Positions 1 through 5,762 of a DNA stretch of 8,909 nucleotides are shown piece after piece; position 1 is the first letter of the stretch; each line of letters opens with the position of its first letter. The position numbers and the translations under genes were made by a program. A model generated the notes under the pieces. It saw only the letters and a program-made list of their open reading frames with translations, was not told where the DNA came from and searched no databases. This DNA is from Desulfobacteraceae bacterium. Its GTDB lineage: Bacteria > Desulfobacterota > Desulfobacteria > Desulfobacterales > Desulfosalsimonadaceae. The DNA lies in assembly GCA_007136525.1 (NCBI GenBank), contig SLGU01000310.1:1-8909 (forward strand). The letters run 5' to 3'.

Positions 1-46
1 AACCATACCATTGTATGTGAAACGCTCATTTGAAGGGGCACTCTTT

Positions 47-197
47 GATGGCATCGTAAAAAGTCCGATATCTGCGTTGCGCATCATCTTGAGAAATTTT
101 ACGTACGACCAAGTACTCTCAATTACTCAAGATTCGCGCGCCTTGGTCTTGAACTTTTTACTTTGCCATCCTATATTCGACTTTTTACGGTGCCATC
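47..197. repeat. Palindromic intergenic repeat, MITE-like, with two right ends
   Basis: The left end at 47-66 (GATGGCATCGTAAAAAGTCC) is the reverse complement of 151-170 with 17 of 20 matches, and of 179-197 with 18 of 19 matches, so one left end faces two alternative right ends. Nested inner arms also pair: ATCTTGAG 86-93 with CTCAAGAT 126-133, and GACCAAG 107-113 with CTTGGTC 142-148. A transcript would fold into a long interrupted hairpin. There is no coding potential for a transposase. From memory, elements with this terminal sequence are scattered between genes in Desulfobacteraceae-like genomes and look like non-autonomous mobile repeats; this was not checked by search. Confidence 0.7.
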
Positions 198-215
198 AAT
201 CCTTGACGGCTTCTC

Positions 216-240
216 AAAAAGGCCAATATCTGCGTTACGC
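216..240. repeat. Second partial copy of the repeat's inner left arm
   Basis: The 25 bases here match 58-82 in direct orientation at 22 of 25 positions, sharing the core ATATCTGCGTT. The match ends shortly after, which suggests a truncated or rearranged second copy of the same intergenic repeat directly after the two right ends at 170 and 197. Confidence 0.6.
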
Positions 241-279
241 GCAATTTACGAAGATCTCACGTACAGCATCCTTGGATCA

Positions 280-298
280 GGGGCTTTTCAGAAGCCCC
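280..298. other. Short GC-rich hairpin
   Basis: GGGGCTT (280-286) pairs perfectly with AAGCCCC (292-298) across a 5-base loop. No T-tract follows on either strand, so it is not a convincing terminator. It lies between the repeat and the operator-like array. Confidence 0.4.
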
Positions 299-320
299 AG
301 GGCGATGATTGTAAAAAAAA

Positions 321-350
321 TGTTTACAAGGTGTAAACAACGCGTTTACA
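321..350. promoter_or_regulatory. TTTACA half-site array, putative operator
   Basis: TGTTTACA (321-328) and TGTAAACA (332-339) form a perfect 8-bp inverted repeat with a 3-bp spacer. A third half-site, GTTTAC (344-349), makes another inverted pair with GTAAAC at 333-338, and GTTTACAAGG occurs twice in direct orientation. The array lies about 70-100 bp upstream of the promoter at 422-450, a position suited to an activator or to looping. The binding protein is unknown; no DNA-binding regulator is encoded in the window. Confidence 0.45.
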
Positions 351-421
351 AGGCTTGTGTTGCATGCCCCGTGATTATTGCCAGGCCAGTGTTTGCCGGC
401 GTTTGCGGGGGTTCTTTTTTC

Positions 422-450
422 TTGACCGGTAATGCATTTAGGCATATGAT
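422..450 (+). promoter_or_regulatory. Sigma70-type promoter of the response-regulator gene
   Basis: TTGACC (422-427) and TATGAT (445-450) each match the -35 and -10 consensus at 5 of 6 positions, with the ideal 17-bp spacer. Transcription would begin near 457, about 50 bases before the ATG at 506. This also argues that the reading frame open upstream from position 11 is not translated. Confidence 0.6.
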
Positions 451-505
451 ATCCACAACATTTTCGCTGTATTCAATCAAGCAAGCAAAAGGGGGAAAAG
501 GGGGC

Positions 506-964
506 ATGTTTACTCAAAAAGCAAAAGGGCCCAGGCTTCTTTTGGTGGACGACGAAGAACGGTTCAGAACCACGCTTGCCAAGCGGCTCAAGGAAAAGGG
601 TTTTGATGTCGAGGATCTCGGCAGCGGTGTAGAAGCGATTGAATTTTTAAAAGACAAAAAAGTGGACGTTATTGTTCTTGATATCAAGATGCCCGGCCTT
701 GACGGGATCGAGACCCTTGCCGAAATCAAAAAATCGGACCCCGGTATCGAGGTGGTGCTTCTGACGGGGCACGGCACAGTTGACACCGCCATAGAAGGAA
801 TGCGAAGCGGCGCCCATGATTACCTGATGAAGCCCTGCGAGATCGACAACCTGATTTTGAAAATAAACGGTGCCTTCGAGGTGAAGAAAGAGCGGGACGA
901 CAGGTTGAAAAAGGCGGAAGAAAGAAGCCGGCTTGACAAGCTGGAAAAATCAGTCCGGTTTTAG
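506..964 (+). CDS. Single-domain response regulator (receiver domain)
   Basis: Protein of 152 residues. The receiver domain spans about residues 9-125. Acidic-pocket Asp15-Asp16 (LVDDE), phosphoacceptor Asp59 (VLDIKMP), switch Thr87 (LTGHG), Tyr106 and Lys109-Pro110 are all present, so it should accept phosphate from a histidine kinase. No DNA-binding, GGDEF or HD output domain follows; residues 125-152 are a charged, Lys/Glu/Arg-rich helix that may be a coiled coil. The frame stays open upstream to position 11, but that stretch crosses the intergenic repeat and a good promoter. The ATG at 506 has a purine-rich G tract just before it and starts exactly where receiver homology begins. It resembles the receiver of the fusion gene at 7650, sharing LVDDE, FRTT, AKRL and LTGHG. 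A small membrane-protein gene follows 6 bp later. Output is probably by protein-protein contact. Confidence 0.92.
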   Translation: MFTQKAKGPRLLLVDDEERFRTTLAKRLKEKGFDVEDLGSGVEAIEFLKDKKVDVIVLDIKMPGLDGIETLAEIKKSDPGIEVVLLTGHGTVDTAIEGMRSGAHDYLMKPCEIDNLILKINGAFEVKKERDDRLKKAEERSRLDKLEKSVRF

Positions 965-970
965 GTGGGC

Positions 971-1246
971 ATGACTGAAAAAAAAGAGGATGTAAAAGGC
1001 GATTTATCAAGCGTGAAAGGTCCCGGGGCCAAACAGGCGGACGGCGTAACCGGTGAAAGCGATGAGAAGGCTGCTGATCCCTTGTATCAGCTTTTGAAGC
1101 CGCTGCACAATTTACCCCGGGGAAAGAATGCATGGAATCCGCAATTCATCAGAAAACCGTGGTTCTGGCCTTTAAGTGTTGCCGTACTGATCCTTTTGTC
1201 CTATGTGTACCCCCATATCCTGCGTTTTCTGACCGGGGCGGAATGA
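971..1246 (+). CDS. Small membrane protein, partner of the response regulator
   Basis: Protein of 91 residues, family not recognised. The first ~55 residues are hydrophilic and charged. A Trp-rich segment (NAWNPQF, then PWFWP) leads into one hydrophobic helix at about residues 66-85, and the chain ends GAE, so this is probably a tail-anchored protein with a cytosolic N-terminus. I chose ATG 971 because AGGTGG lies just upstream. GTG 965, directly after the previous stop, is an alternative that adds two residues, but nothing resembling a ribosome site precedes it. Only 6 bp separate it from the response-regulator stop, so the two are almost certainly co-transcribed. I infer that it anchors or recruits the regulator to the membrane. 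In the fusion gene at 7650 a receiver is likewise followed by a membrane helix, but in one chain. Confidence 0.75.
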   Translation: MTEKKEDVKGDLSSVKGPGAKQADGVTGESDEKAADPLYQLLKPLHNLPRGKNAWNPQFIRKPWFWPLSVAVLILLSYVYPHILRFLTGAE

Positions 1247-1329
1247 AAACAGGCTGCCTGAAGAGCGGGTTGTTAAGTGGATAATAACGGATGGCGGTGT
1301 TTTGTTTTTGAGTGGTTGTCATTGGCCGG

Positions 1330-1767
1330 TCAGGGGTCGTTCGAATACAGGTCTTTAGAATTCGCAGCGAGATTTTCAGAGGTTTTTTTACAGCGGCGCG
1401 CCTGCTTGGCGATTTCCAAAAGCGAGTTCAACAGTTCACCATAGTCTTCAATTGTCTCTTTTTCTGATAAAACAGCCTTCATCCCTTCTGCTTCTTTGCT
1501 TATAACATCCAAAGCATCGTTGATTTCATGGTATATATGCCCTGGCAACTGCTTCAATGACAAGTATTGGCTCAGGTTGTGGGTTATTTTTTTGCAGCGG
1601 GCCGTCTGTCTGCCGATTTCGGCGAGCGCATGCGTCAGGATGTCGCAATCGGCACAGTTACGTCTTTCTTTTCTGCTCAAAATATCCTGCATCCATCCGG
1701 CTTCTTCGTTGATAATGGCCAGTGGATTGTTTATTTCATGGGTAATCTGTTTGATCAACTGGTTCAT
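1330..1767 (-). CDS. Tandem DHp (HisKA-like) protein lacking an ATPase domain
   Basis: Protein of 145 residues built from two ~65-residue units, each resembling the dimerisation/phosphoacceptor helix pair of a histidine kinase. Unit 1 carries THEINNPLAII with His10; unit 2 carries YHEINDALDVI with His80. Both end in a matching second helix (RCKKITHNL near 57-65, RCKKTSENL near 125-133). Unit 1 closely resembles the H-box of the kinase at 5763-7550. There are no N, G1, F or G2 boxes, so it cannot bind ATP as a kinase does. A CxxC pair (Cys38, Cys41) lies between the helices of unit 1. I chose ATG 1767 because AAAGGA lies 7 bases upstream; a TTG at 1866 would add 33 unconvincing residues. It is convergent with the response-regulator pair. 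It may be a one-chain four-helix phosphotransferase, phosphatase or kinase adaptor; the role is inferred. Confidence 0.82.
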   Translation of the reverse strand: MNQLIKQITHEINNPLAIINEEAGWMQDILSRKERRNCADCDILTHALAEIGRQTARCKKITHNLSQYLSLKQLPGHIYHEINDALDVISKEAEGMKAVLSEKETIEDYGELLNSLLEIAKQARRCKKTSENLAANSKDLYSNDP

Positions 1768-1801
1768 GAAAAAGTCCTTTACAGGCAGTTGTTTAATTTC
1801 T

Positions 1802-1813
1802 GAAATGCATTTC
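1802..1813. promoter_or_regulatory. 12-bp perfect palindrome, putative operator
   Basis: GAAATGCATTTC is perfectly self-complementary and lies 35 bp before the start codon of the tandem-DHp gene, a usual place for a repressor site. No regulator can be named from the sequence. Confidence 0.3.
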
Positions 1814-2004
1814 CCGGGGTGATCGTGTTTGGGGAAAACCGGGCCTGTTTTTGGGTGCCGGTTCAAATTACGGGCAAGACATGCTTTATCCCCTGCCTTT
1901 TGTCACTGAAATGTTCTTTTTGCCTATCTTTATTCGTGGCGGGTGTCAAGCGGGTAGTTATGGTCTTTGCCGGTCAAGGGGAAAAACGTAAAGAAATTGA
2001 GAAA

Positions 2005-2033
2005 TTGAATTGTTGGCGCCATTGTGGTATAGA
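2005..2033 (+). promoter_or_regulatory. Candidate promoter of the CoA-ligase gene
   Basis: TTGAAT (2005-2010) and TATAGA (2028-2033) each match the sigma70 consensus at 4 of 6 positions with a 17-bp spacer, leaving a leader of about 75 bases before ATG 2115. The -35 element overlaps the tandem octamer GAAATTGA (1993-2000, 2001-2008), which could be a regulator site. Confidence 0.35.
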
Positions 2034-2114
2034 GCCTTTGAAGACCGCCCTTCCCGTGGCTGAAGACTGTATTTGTGATGTGGTTTCTAAATCTGGAATA
2101 CCGTGAGGTGTATA

Positions 2115-3755
2115 ATGCCGATTGACAGGAAGGATTTTAATACCCGTTTTGGAGAATTCAACGGGCCGGATCTCGATTTTCTACTTAACCGCTATAATCG
2201 CGTGAATCGATGGGTCATCGCCGACATGGTTCGCCGCAGCGCTCACCGGCACCCCGAAAAGGCGGCGCTGGTTTTTCGGGGCCAGCGCATAAGCTACCTG
2301 GCGCTGGAAAAGGCGTGCAACCAAACCGCAAATGCGCTGATCGCCCTTGGTGTGGGAAAATATGACCGTGTCGCGGTTATTGCACATAACACCCTGCACC
2401 ACGTTTTGACCTGGCTGGGGTGCTGCAAGGCCGGGGCCGTTTATCTGCCGATCAATTTCCTGCTGAGCAGTGCAGACATTCAATTTTGTGTCAATCACTC
2501 GGAAAGCAAGGTACTGATGGTGGAAGACGCTTTTTCCGATCTGGTTGAAAACAATATTCCACGGATGCCCAGCATCAAGTCCCTGATCTGGTCAAATCAG
2601 GGGATGGGCGAGCCGCCCCCTTCCGGCCGTTTCCTGGAATTCGACCATTGGTGCGCGCAGTATGCCGATACGGAGCCGGATGTGACCCTGCGGATCGAAG
2701 ACCCCTGCCAGTTGTCATATACCAGCGGTACCGAGGCCGCACCCAAGGGCGTTGTGATCAACAATCAATCCCTGCTCGCATCCTATATGAGTTGTATCAT
2801 CGACGGCGCCTATGAGCCCTCAGATATCTGCATCAATGCCCTTCCCCTGTACCACAGTGTCCAGAGAGATGTATTCATGAACCCGGTTTTTTATATCGGG
2901 GGCACGAATATCCTGATGGGGCCGGATATCGGCGGCATCCTGAGAAATATCGAAGCATATGACGCCACAATGCTGTTTGCGACCCCGACGGTCTGGATCG
3001 GCATGATCAGCCACCCGGAGTTTGATTCATATGACCTTTCAAGTCTGAAAAAAATTTACTGCGGCATGTCTGCCCTGCCGGTGGAGGTCCTGAAAGAATT
3101 GAAGGCGCGGTTTGACGGTGCGAAAATCTATAATTTCTATGGGCAGACAGAGCTGGCACCGTACCACACCATGATAAAAGGAAAAGCGGTGCTGGAAAAA
3201 CCCGGTTCGGCCGGCATGGCTGGCTTGAACATGGAAATGCGCCTGGAATCGGACGACGGCCGGATGATCCGGGAGGCGGGTCGATCCGGAGAGATTTGCG
3301 GCAGGGGGCCCCATGTCATGATGATGTACTTCAAGGATCCCGAAACAACGGACAATGCAATGGAAGGCGGCTGGTTTCATTCGGGCGACCTGGGTGCCAT
3401 GGATGAAGACGGTTACCTTACAATCATCGACCGCAAAAAGGATGTGGTTAAATCCGGGGCGGAAGCCGTTATCTCGCGGATGGTGGAATCGGTCATTTAC
3501 CTTGACAATCGCGTTGAGGAGGTGGCGGTTGTCGGCGTGCCGCATCCCGATGGCACAGAGGTGCCCATCGCCGTGGTCGTGCCTGCGAAGGGCTGCAACA
3601 TGCACGAGGATGAAATAATCGGGTTGTGCCGGAAACATTTGGCGCCTTTCCAGGTCCCCCGGAAGATCATCTTCGTCCATACTTTGCCCAAAACGCCCAC
3701 GGGCAAGCTTCTCAAGCGGCAAATGAGGCAGAAATACAGTGATGCCCTTAAATAA
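2115..3755 (+). CDS. Acyl-CoA synthetase / AMP-dependent CoA ligase
   Basis: Protein of 546 residues, a normal length for ANL-superfamily acyl-CoA synthetases, which activate a carboxylic acid with ATP and then transfer it to CoA in the cytosol. Visible motifs, in order: ATP-binding loop YTSGTEAAPKG (202-212), YGQTE (342-346), HSGDLG with Asp425, hinge DRKKDVVKSG (439-448), and the C-terminal PTGK with catalytic Lys531. I chose ATG 2115 because GAGGTG lies 4 bases upstream; a GTG at 2103 would bury that site. The A8 segment reads SGAEAV where most relatives have SGGENV, so Ala449 and Ala451 are unusual. The chain length it prefers cannot be read from the sequence; FadD-like medium/long-chain or aromatic acids are possible. 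It precedes an SLC13 carboxylate-type permease by 168 bp, which could supply its substrate. Confidence 0.93.
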   Translation: MPIDRKDFNTRFGEFNGPDLDFLLNRYNRVNRWVIADMVRRSAHRHPEKAALVFRGQRISYLALEKACNQTANALIALGVGKYDRVAVIAHNTLHHVLTWLGCCKAGAVYLPINFLLSSADIQFCVNHSESKVLMVEDAFSDLVENNIPRMPSIKSLIWSNQGMGEPPPSGRFLEFDHWCAQYADTEPDVTLRIEDPCQLSYTSGTEAAPKGVVINNQSLLASYMSCIIDGAYEPSDICINALPLYHSVQRDVFMNPVFYIGGTNILMGPDIGGILRNIEAYDATMLFATPTVWIGMISHPEFDSYDLSSLKKIYCGMSALPVEVLKELKARFDGAKIYNFYGQTELAPYHTMIKGKAVLEKPGSAGMAGLNMEMRLESDDGRMIREAGRSGEICGRGPHVMMMYFKDPETTDNAMEGGWFHSGDLGAMDEDGYLTIIDRKKDVVKSGAEAVISRMVESVIYLDNRVEEVAVVGVPHPDGTEVPIAVVVPAKGCNMHEDEIIGLCRKHLAPFQVPRKIIFVHTLPKTPTGKLLKRQMRQKYSDALK

Positions 3756-3809
3756 GTGTCTCAAAATGGTTCTAAATATTGCATTCGGTTGCTGGAAATA
3801 AAAATTTGC

Positions 3810-3862
3810 ATGAAACAAAATTGATGGTTGACATATTGGCTTTTTTTTGAATAATGTTTCAT
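3810..3862. promoter_or_regulatory. Inverted repeat bracketing the permease promoter
   Basis: ATGAAACA (3810-3817) is the perfect reverse complement of TGTTTCAT (3855-3862). The left arm ends 10 bp before the -35 box and the right arm begins at the last base of the -10 box, so occupancy of both arms would be expected to block transcription. The binding protein is unknown. Confidence 0.4.
3828..3855 (+). promoter_or_regulatory. Sigma70-type promoter of the SLC13 permease gene
   Basis: A perfect -35 box TTGACA (3828-3833) is followed after 16 bp by AATAAT (3850-3855), 5 of 6 to the -10 consensus. The spacer contains a run of eight T. Transcription would begin near 3862, about 60 bases before ATG 3924. 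The permease can therefore be expressed independently of the CoA-ligase gene. Confidence 0.6.
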
Positions 3863-3923
3863 CTTGCTTCAAAAAGAGGTGTTGCCGGCTAATTTATCAC
3901 CATTTTAGAACGAGGTATGTTTA

Positions 3924-5348
3924 ATGGCTGAAGTTGAATCTTTGAACCAGGACGCCAACCCTAAGTCGATTATCATCAAGGCTGCCATCGCCGCTGCGGT
4001 CGGGCTTTTCATCTGGCTTCTGCCGACGCCGGACAGCCTGACGCCCGAAGGGCACAGGCTGCTTGCCCTGCTTGCCACCATTGTGATCCTGTTCGTCACC
4101 GAGGCGGTTCCCATAGGGGTGACAGCCCTGCTGGTGGGTGCGGGGCTTATCTTGTTTAATATTCAGTCCCCCCATGATGCCTGGGCCCCCTTTGCCAGCC
4201 CGGCGGTCATGTTCGTGCTCATGATCATCATGTTCGGTGTGGTTTTGAACGAGGTCGGCCTTGCCAAGCGGATCATGTACTACCTGCTGAAATTCGCCGG
4301 GACAAAAGTCAAGCGCCTCAGCTTTATTCTGGCCATTGGCTGCACCATGACCGCCAGCATTTTTCACGATGCAACCGTTACGGTAATTATGGTTTTTGCG
4401 TTTGTGCCGGTTTTCATGGCCATGGGCATGAAGCCCGGTGAAGGGCACCGCCTTCCCATGTTTTTCATGCTCCTGATTCCCATGGCTTCGTCCGCAGGCG
4501 GGTTCGCAACGCTTCTGGGCGGTGGTCGAAACCCCCTGGCCCTTGAGATACTGGCTGTGTTCTCCGAGGAATCGCCGCGCTTTGCCGAAGCCATAACGAT
4601 CGGGTTCATGCAATACATGGGCATCCAGTTTCCCATCGCAATCCTCACCGCCCTTGGCACCTGGGCAATTTTATGGGTTGTTTTCCGCCCGAAAGAAAAG
4701 GAGTTGACGGGGATCGAACTGGAAGATCCCGGCCCCATGACGTTTAAGGAAACCGGGGTGCTCGTCGTTTTTCTCGTCACCTTCATTCTCTGGTTTGCCG
4801 GGGATTTCACCGGCTGGCATGTCAGCATCCCGGCTGCGCTTGCCATCATGGGTTTCTGCGGGCCCCGGTTTATCGCGTTCCAAACCATCTGCGACAAGTT
4901 CCCGTGGGAATCGTGGATTGTTTTTGGCGCGGGTGTTTCTCTGGGTATGGCCATGCTGGAAACGGGTGCCGGGTTGTTTCTTGCTGAAACCCTGCTGCCA
5001 CTCCTCCAGGGGAGGCACGAATTTATCGTTTATTTCGGCTTCGGTTTCTTCGGGTCGTTTGTGTCCAGCCTTATGAGCAACTCGGCGGCCGTTGCGCTCA
5101 TGCTGCCCATCACACTGCCCATGGCGGACATGATGGACATGTCGCCCCAGGCGATTGCGCTGCTGGCGCCAATGACGACCTCTTTTATCATGCTGGTTAT
5201 CGGCTGCCCGCCGACCATCATTGCATACAGCACCGGTTATTTCACCCAGGGACAGTTCGTCAAGTATGCCGTGCCCTGGTGCCTTTTCCTTCTGCTGGTC
5301 TGCACGCTGGCGGTAATGATATACTGGCCGCTGATCGGGTTTTCGTAA
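3924..5348 (+). CDS. SLC13/DASS-family anion or carboxylate permease
   Basis: Protein of 474 residues, typical of the divalent anion:sodium symporter family, which imports dicarboxylates, sulfate or related anions through the inner membrane. Most of the chain is hydrophobic, about 11-12 membrane segments. Family marks: TEAVPIG (59-65), a re-entrant SNSAA motif in the second half (385-389), and PPTIIAYSTGYF (429-440). In the first half the expected SNT motif is replaced by Phe-His-Asp (147-149, then ATVT), and the usual PPN loop reads GGRN (200-203). Because SNT motifs help form the sodium sites, coupling at site 1 may differ. The ATG has GAGGT 7 bases upstream. It has its own promoter and a strong terminator, so it is probably monocistronic. 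The substrate cannot be assigned; a carboxylate is suggested by the CoA ligase upstream. It is a homologue of the fused permease at 7650. Confidence 0.9.
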   Translation: MAEVESLNQDANPKSIIIKAAIAAAVGLFIWLLPTPDSLTPEGHRLLALLATIVILFVTEAVPIGVTALLVGAGLILFNIQSPHDAWAPFASPAVMFVLMIIMFGVVLNEVGLAKRIMYYLLKFAGTKVKRLSFILAIGCTMTASIFHDATVTVIMVFAFVPVFMAMGMKPGEGHRLPMFFMLLIPMASSAGGFATLLGGGRNPLALEILAVFSEESPRFAEAITIGFMQYMGIQFPIAILTALGTWAILWVVFRPKEKELTGIELEDPGPMTFKETGVLVVFLVTFILWFAGDFTGWHVSIPAALAIMGFCGPRFIAFQTICDKFPWESWIVFGAGVSLGMAMLETGAGLFLAETLLPLLQGRHEFIVYFGFGFFGSFVSSLMSNSAAVALMLPITLPMADMMDMSPQAIALLAPMTTSFIMLVIGCPPTIIAYSTGYFTQGQFVKYAVPWCLFLLLVCTLAVMIYWPLIGFS

Positions 5349-5384
5349 AATTATAACAACAATCTGTCGTTTTAATTCTCTTGT

Positions 5385-5422
5385 AAGCCTGGGGCGCTGG
5401 TTGCCCCAGGCTTTCTGTTTCC
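5385..5422 (+). terminator. Rho-independent terminator after the permease gene
   Basis: AAGCCTGGGGC (5385-5395) and GCCCCAGGCTT (5403-5413) form a perfect 11-bp GC-rich stem with a 7-base loop, followed by a T-rich tail (TCTGTTTCC). It begins 37 bp after the permease stop and separates that gene from the kinase operon. Confidence 0.88.
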
Positions 5423-5600
5423 TTCTAATCCCCTGTTTTGCCTCGCTCATGGCGCAGTGCCTGTATAACTGTTTTTTCAGCAAGCCGCAGCCCATTGCCG
5501 CGCCTCGGTCGTTTTCGCAGGTCCTTCATGAATCTCCAATTATTCCTTTCCTTTGCGCATAGGGGCGGTGTAACGTAATCAGCGTGTAACAGCGGATCAT

Positions 5601-5615
5601 ATTCCGAAACGGAAT
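5601..5615. promoter_or_regulatory. ATTCCG-AAA-CGGAAT inverted repeat, putative operator
   Basis: A perfect 6-bp inverted repeat with a 3-bp spacer, about 50 bp upstream of the candidate -35 box of the kinase operon. The position suits an activator, but no protein can be named. Confidence 0.35.
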
Positions 5616-5664
5616 GGGGTTGGACTTTGCGGTTCTGAACCAGAATGGCAACTTTTGATTCATA

Positions 5665-5693
5665 TTGACAAACTTCCAAAAGTTTGTTTTAAG
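5665..5693 (+). promoter_or_regulatory. Candidate promoter of the kinase operon with operator in the spacer
   Basis: A perfect TTGACA (5665-5670) is followed after 17 bp by TTTAAG (5688-5693), 4 of 6 to the -10 consensus. The spacer is nearly filled by a perfect inverted repeat, ACAAACTT (5668-5675) and AAGTTTGT (5680-5687) with a 4-base centre. A protein bound there would cover the promoter. In RNA the same repeat followed by TTT could be a weak AT-rich hairpin. Confidence 0.4.
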
Positions 5694-5762
5694 GGGAGCA
5701 TTGCTTTTTTTGTACTTCAGGCGGATTTATGAGCGTTTTTAACCTTGAAGTTGGGACAATGC

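Larger units (their letters stand above)
1768..2114. other. Divergent intergenic region
   Basis: This 347-bp stretch separates the - strand tandem-DHp gene from the + strand CoA-ligase gene and must carry both promoters. It holds a 12-bp perfect palindrome (1802-1813), a tandem octamer GAAATTGA x2 (1993-2008) and a candidate + strand promoter (2005-2033). On the - strand a perfect TTGACA (1949-1944) has no good -10 partner. A reading frame running 1819-2106 on + shows no family features and looks like chance. Confidence 0.6.
5423..5762. other. Intergenic region upstream of the kinase operon
   Basis: Beyond the terminator this 340-bp stretch contains direct repeats GTGTAAC (5568-5574 and 5584-5590), an inverted repeat at 5601-5615 and a candidate promoter at 5665-5693. 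A - strand reading frame at 5425-5679 has no recognisable domain and no reason to be called a gene. No RNA gene was recognised. Confidence 0.55.

Noticed and set aside
280..298. Hairpin as a transcription terminator
   Set aside because: No T-run follows the stem on either strand.
11..505. N-terminal extension of the first response regulator by 165 residues
   Set aside because: The frame is open but crosses the palindromic repeat, the TTTACA array and a near-consensus promoter. The translated residues show no domain, and receiver homology starts just after ATG 506.
1768..1866. Longer form of the tandem-DHp protein from TTG 1866
   Set aside because: The extra 33 residues resemble nothing, TTG is a rare start, and ATG 1767 has AAAGGA at 7-base spacing.
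1819..2106. A 95-residue + strand frame before the CoA-ligase gene
   Set aside because: No recognisable domain. It overlaps the divergent promoter region and contains the ligase promoter candidate.
3039..3872. A 277-residue - strand frame over the CoA-ligase gene
   Set aside because: It is a shadow of a well-supported gene. Its sequence is rich in His, Arg and Phe in the manner of antisense translations and has no family motif.
4671..5495. A 274-residue - strand frame over the permease gene and terminator
   Set aside because: Antisense shadow of the permease with low-complexity charged sequence. It also runs through the intrinsic terminator.
5617..5630. Possible sigma54 promoter (GG-N10-GC with TTTGC)
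   Set aside because: The spacing fits and TTGC is present, but the -24 element reads GGGTT instead of GGCAC, and no sigma54-dependent activator is encoded nearby.
5425..5679. An 84-residue - strand frame in the intergenic region
   Set aside because: No domain, no convincing ribosome site, and it overlaps the candidate operators and promoter of the kinase operon.
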